DNA of 64,000 nucleotides from Verrucomicrobia bacterium Tous-C9LFEB (GTDB lineage: Bacteria; Acidobacteriota; Terriglobia; Terriglobales; Acidobacteriaceae), in assembly GCA_903970445.1 (NCBI GenBank), contig CAJCIP010000018.1:23545-87544 (forward strand). Direction: 5' to 3'. The first letter of the stretch is position 1, and each line of letters begins with the position of its first letter. Positions 61,404 through 64,000 of this stretch are shown here, in pieces. The notes under the pieces are model-generated. The model was not told where the DNA came from, made no database searches, and was given only the letters and a program-made list of their open reading frames with translations. The position numbers were made by a program, and so were the translations under genes.

Positions 61404-61427
61404 AAGCCGCCCAACTGGGCGGCTTTT
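61404..61427 (+). terminator. Intrinsic terminator after tRNA-Cys
   Basis: AAGCCGCCC (61404-61412), loop AACT, GGGCGGCTT (61417-61425), then more T. It closes the peroxiredoxin/tRNA-Cys unit. Confidence 0.85.
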
Positions 61428-61527
61428 CTGCTTCCAATGACGGTACATCTGTGCGGGACCATCGAGGCACGCGGTTGATGTTGGTGAAGCTTAGAGACGA
61501 GACTTCGCTTACGTTAGTCTTTCTGGT

Positions 61528-63717
61528 ATGCGCACACTGCCTGGCTCCTCGATGAAGTTTGAAACACCACGCCGCAATCACGTCTTCGTCAGCTCCGCTG
61601 TTTTGTTCTCGGTCAGCCTTTGGAGCATCGCTGGTCACGCGCAGATTCACGGCAAAGATGGGATCACACTTCCCGCGGCTCCTGCGGTGCAGCAACAGCC
61701 CGTAACAGATGAATACAAGAGCACAGGCTCACCGAGCACAGTGACTGTGACTGACCCGTACCGTTGGTTGGAAGATGCTCACAGTCCGGCAACGCGTGCG
61801 TACATTGCGGATCAGAACGCTTACACAGCGAAGTACTTCGAGCAGGTGAAGAGTCTGCCGGCGACGGAAGCCGCGTTGAGTAAGCTGATGCGCGTGGACA
61901 CGATGAGTGTTCCCATGCAGCGCGGCGATCACTTTTTCTTTACTCGACGCCTCGCCGGTGAGAATCAGGGTTCGATATACATACGCACCGGACTACACGG
62001 CGCGGATCGCAAACTCATCGATGGCACCAGCCTCAGCGCGGACGCGAACACGTCGGTCAACCTGATGCACGTCACGGAAGACGGCAGCGTGATGATGTAC
62101 GGCGTGCGCGTCGGCGGAGCGGATGAAGTTGCTGTCCACTTCCTGGATATCGCAAGCGGAAAAGAGGTGTTCGATGCTTTGCCGAGCGCAAGATATTACG
62201 GCGTGGCGATCACGCCAGACAAGAAGGGCGTGTACTACTCGAAGTTCTTCCTGAGTAAGGGGACAACAGTGTTCTACCACGCGTTCGGCACGCCGATGTC
62301 GAACGACACGGTCATACTCAAGGGCGAATACAAGGGCGAAGCGTTGACAGAGATCGATAGCGTGTCTGTCGGCATCACCGATGATGGACATTGGTTGATG
62401 CTGCAGATTGGGCGCGGTGTTCCAGCAAAACGCGAGGACATTCTCCTCAAGGATCTGCGCAAAGCTGACTCGTCGATCACGCCATTGGTGTACGGGGTTG
62501 AAGCACACTTCCGGGTTTGGGAAAACGGCGACGTGTTCACCGCTCGCACCGACTACAAAGCACCGAATGGACGAGTGCTTCGCTGCGCGCCAGGCAAGGA
62601 CCCTGACCACTGGACGACAATCATCCCTGAAGGCAAGGACGTACTCGAAGGCGTGAGTGATGTCGGCGGCAAGTTGTTCGTTCTACGGCTGCATGATGTA
62701 AAAAGCGAAGTGACAAGTTACTCGAACGATGGTGCGGAGCTGGGTCATGTCGCGTTTCCAAGCCTGGGCGCGGGTTCCACCATCTTTGGCCGTGCTACAA
62801 GCAAGCTGGGCTTCTATACTTTCGATTCGATCATCTCGCCTCCGACGATCTTCTCGTACGACACAGCCACTGGGAAGAGCGACATCTTCTACCGGCAAGA
62901 TGTGCCCTTTGACACCAACCAATATGAAATTCACCAGGTCTTCTACAGCAGCAAAGATGGCACGCGTGTGCCGATGTTCATCGCAGGAAAGAAAGGCCTG
63001 AAGCGCGATGGTACGGAACGCCTGTTGATGACCGGCTATGGGGGATTCGCGTTGAGCGAATTGCCATCATGGAATCCCGAGTACGCGTGGTGGATGGAGC
63101 AGGGCGGATGGTTCGCGCTGCCGAACCTTCGCGGCGGAGACGAGTACGGCGAAACTTGGCACAAAGCTGCAATGTTCGCGAACAAGCAAAACGTTTTCGA
63201 TGACTGGTTCGCCGCGGCGGAATACCTCATCGCCAATAAATACACTTCGGCGGAACACCTCGCGATTCGCGGTCGATCTAACGGTGGCTTGCTGATGGGC
63301 GCTTCCATGACTCAACGGCCTGATCTGTATGGCGCAATCTGGTGCGGCTATCCATTGTTGGATATGCTGCGCTACCAGATGTTTGAGATGGGACGAACCT
63401 GGACGACCGAGTACGGTTCCGCAGAGAACGCGACAGACTTTCCCTATATCTACAAGTATTCTCCGTATCAGAATGTGCACCCGGGAACGAAGTATCCCGC
63501 GATTTTCTTCTTCACCGGCGACGGCGACACGCGAGTGGACCCGATGAACGCGCGCAAAATGGTTCCGTTGATGCAGAGTGCGAGCACAAGCGGACGACCT
63601 ATCCTGCTGCATTACAGCGTGAAGGGCGGCCACAGCGCGGGTGTTTCACAAACACAACTGGTGAAGGACTATGCGGAGGAGATGAGCTTTCTGTGGACGG
63701 AGACGGGGAGCAATTAG
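61528..63717 (+). CDS. Prolyl oligopeptidase family serine peptidase (S9), secreted
   Basis: 729 residues; N-terminal signal peptide (VLFSVSLWSIAGHAQ). Beta-propeller at about 100-440 follows DPYRWLEDAHSPATRAYI. Catalytic triad: Ser in RGRSNGGLLMGA, Asp in GDGDTRVDPMNA, His in KGGHSAGVS; substrate loop in PNLRGGDEYGETWHKA. Cleaves proline-containing peptides in the periplasm. A shorter start at 61552 is possible. It lies after the tRNA terminator. Confidence 0.92.
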   Translation: MRTLPGSSMKFETPRRNHVFVSSAVLFSVSLWSIAGHAQIHGKDGITLPAAPAVQQQPVTDEYKSTGSPSTVTVTDPYRWLEDAHSPATRAYIADQNAYTAKYFEQVKSLPATEAALSKLMRVDTMSVPMQRGDHFFFTRRLAGENQGSIYIRTGLHGADRKLIDGTSLSADANTSVNLMHVTEDGSVMMYGVRVGGADEVAVHFLDIASGKEVFDALPSARYYGVAITPDKKGVYYSKFFLSKGTTVFYHAFGTPMSNDTVILKGEYKGEALTEIDSVSVGITDDGHWLMLQIGRGVPAKREDILLKDLRKADSSITPLVYGVEAHFRVWENGDVFTARTDYKAPNGRVLRCAPGKDPDHWTTIIPEGKDVLEGVSDVGGKLFVLRLHDVKSEVTSYSNDGAELGHVAFPSLGAGSTIFGRATSKLGFYTFDSIISPPTIFSYDTATGKSDIFYRQDVPFDTNQYEIHQVFYSSKDGTRVPMFIAGKKGLKRDGTERLLMTGYGGFALSELPSWNPEYAWWMEQGGWFALPNLRGGDEYGETWHKAAMFANKQNVFDDWFAAAEYLIANKYTSAEHLAIRGRSNGGLLMGASMTQRPDLYGAIWCGYPLLDMLRYQMFEMGRTWTTEYGSAENATDFPYIYKYSPYQNVHPGTKYPAIFFFTGDGDTRVDPMNARKMVPLMQSASTSGRPILLHYSVKGGHSAGVSQTQLVKDYAEEMSFLWTETGSN

Positions 63718-63734
63718 GGCATCCACAATCCAAA

Positions 63735-63780
63735 CCGTCATCTCGACCGAAGCGAAGCGCGGTGGAGTGATCTGCTGACC
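63735..63780. repeat. Dispersed repeat remnant after S9 peptidase
   Basis: The stretch starting tcatctcgaccgaagcgaag and ending ctgctgacccgc resembles a common intergenic element of acidobacteria. The call rests on recall; no second copy is in the window. Confidence 0.35.
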
Positions 63781-63937
63781 CGCTTGCGGACACTTGCCGC
63801 GATGTAAGCTGCAGATTTCGATATGACGAACCTCGCGGGGGTAATGTCGAGCGCCCTAGCAGTCCGATTGGATAAGTACATTCAAGTGCAGCAGAGCATA
63901 GGCATTTTCCTGGTAACAGGTCCGATGCCGCTCTTTC

Positions 63938-64000
63938 CTACTTGGCGGTGACGTTGAGCGAGTAGGTTGTCTTGTGCGTGATGGTCCCGTCTGTCGCTTG
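63938..64000 (-). CDS. C-terminal end of a minus-strand protein (cut by window edge)
   Basis: Minus-strand frame ending in TAG at 63938-63940. It encodes about 20 residues ending TTYSLNVTAK, a beta-strand-like tail typical of secreted Ig-like repeat proteins. The rest lies outside the window, so function is only a guess. Confidence 0.4.
   Translation of the reverse strand, partial: QATDGTITHKTTYSLNVTAK

Overview
The window reads as a chromosomal piece of an acidobacterium, most likely of the Terriglobus/Granulicella/Edaphobacter group. The basis is a very large Oar-type TonB receptor with an N-terminal carboxypeptidase-regulatory domain, the overall gene content, moderately high GC, and short dispersed palindromic elements of the kind common in that group. 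This is inference from family knowledge; there is no rRNA here. I see no phage, IS element, CRISPR array or rRNA.

1-12.3 kb is a pectin/uronate utilisation locus. It starts with the 5' end of a GH28 polygalacturonase (minus strand, cut by the window edge) and a TonB receptor, then a hexuronate transporter and tagaturonate epimerase (minus). Divergent from these runs an operon of uronate isomerase, an SDR oxidoreductase, a LarA-family nickel-pincer racemase/epimerase and the cofactor makers LarE and LarB. Three identical 12-bp palindromes, one before the receptor and two in the divergent promoter region, point to one LacI-type repressor. No mannonate dehydratase is present. The LarA homologue may act on the mannonate/gluconate step.

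12.5-24.9 kb holds a methylisocitrate-lyase-like enzyme, an enoyl-CoA hydratase, a thiolase and a truncated 3-hydroxyacyl-CoA dehydrogenase; a peptidase M1 relative that has lost its zinc site; lpxB, whose reading frame has no ATG/GTG/TTG start; a YdeI/DUF1905 protein; a Coa1-like membrane protein; a three-PAS histidine kinase; and a DUF805-SRPBCC fusion. 25-43 kb holds two ABC exporters (one with palindromic repeats inserted in frame), HemW, threonine aldolase, an AddA/AddB-type recombination nuclease pair, an MFS transporter, a CusF-SCO fusion and HrpB.

43.3-52.1 kb holds a PagL-type lipid A deacylase and then a phosphate locus: outer-membrane porin, pstS, pstC, pstA, pstB and phoU. A candidate Pho box lies upstream and an intrinsic terminator between pstS and pstC. 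52.1-58.9 kb holds mreC-mreD-mrdA (cell shape), recG and a lone response regulator.

59.4-64 kb holds phzF and then a striking unit: a promoter, a tiny leader ORF with eight cysteine codons, an intrinsic terminator, a 1-Cys peroxiredoxin, tRNA-Cys(GCA) and a final terminator. This looks like cysteine-responsive attenuation. A secreted prolyl oligopeptidase follows, and the last bases carry the 3' end of another minus-strand gene.
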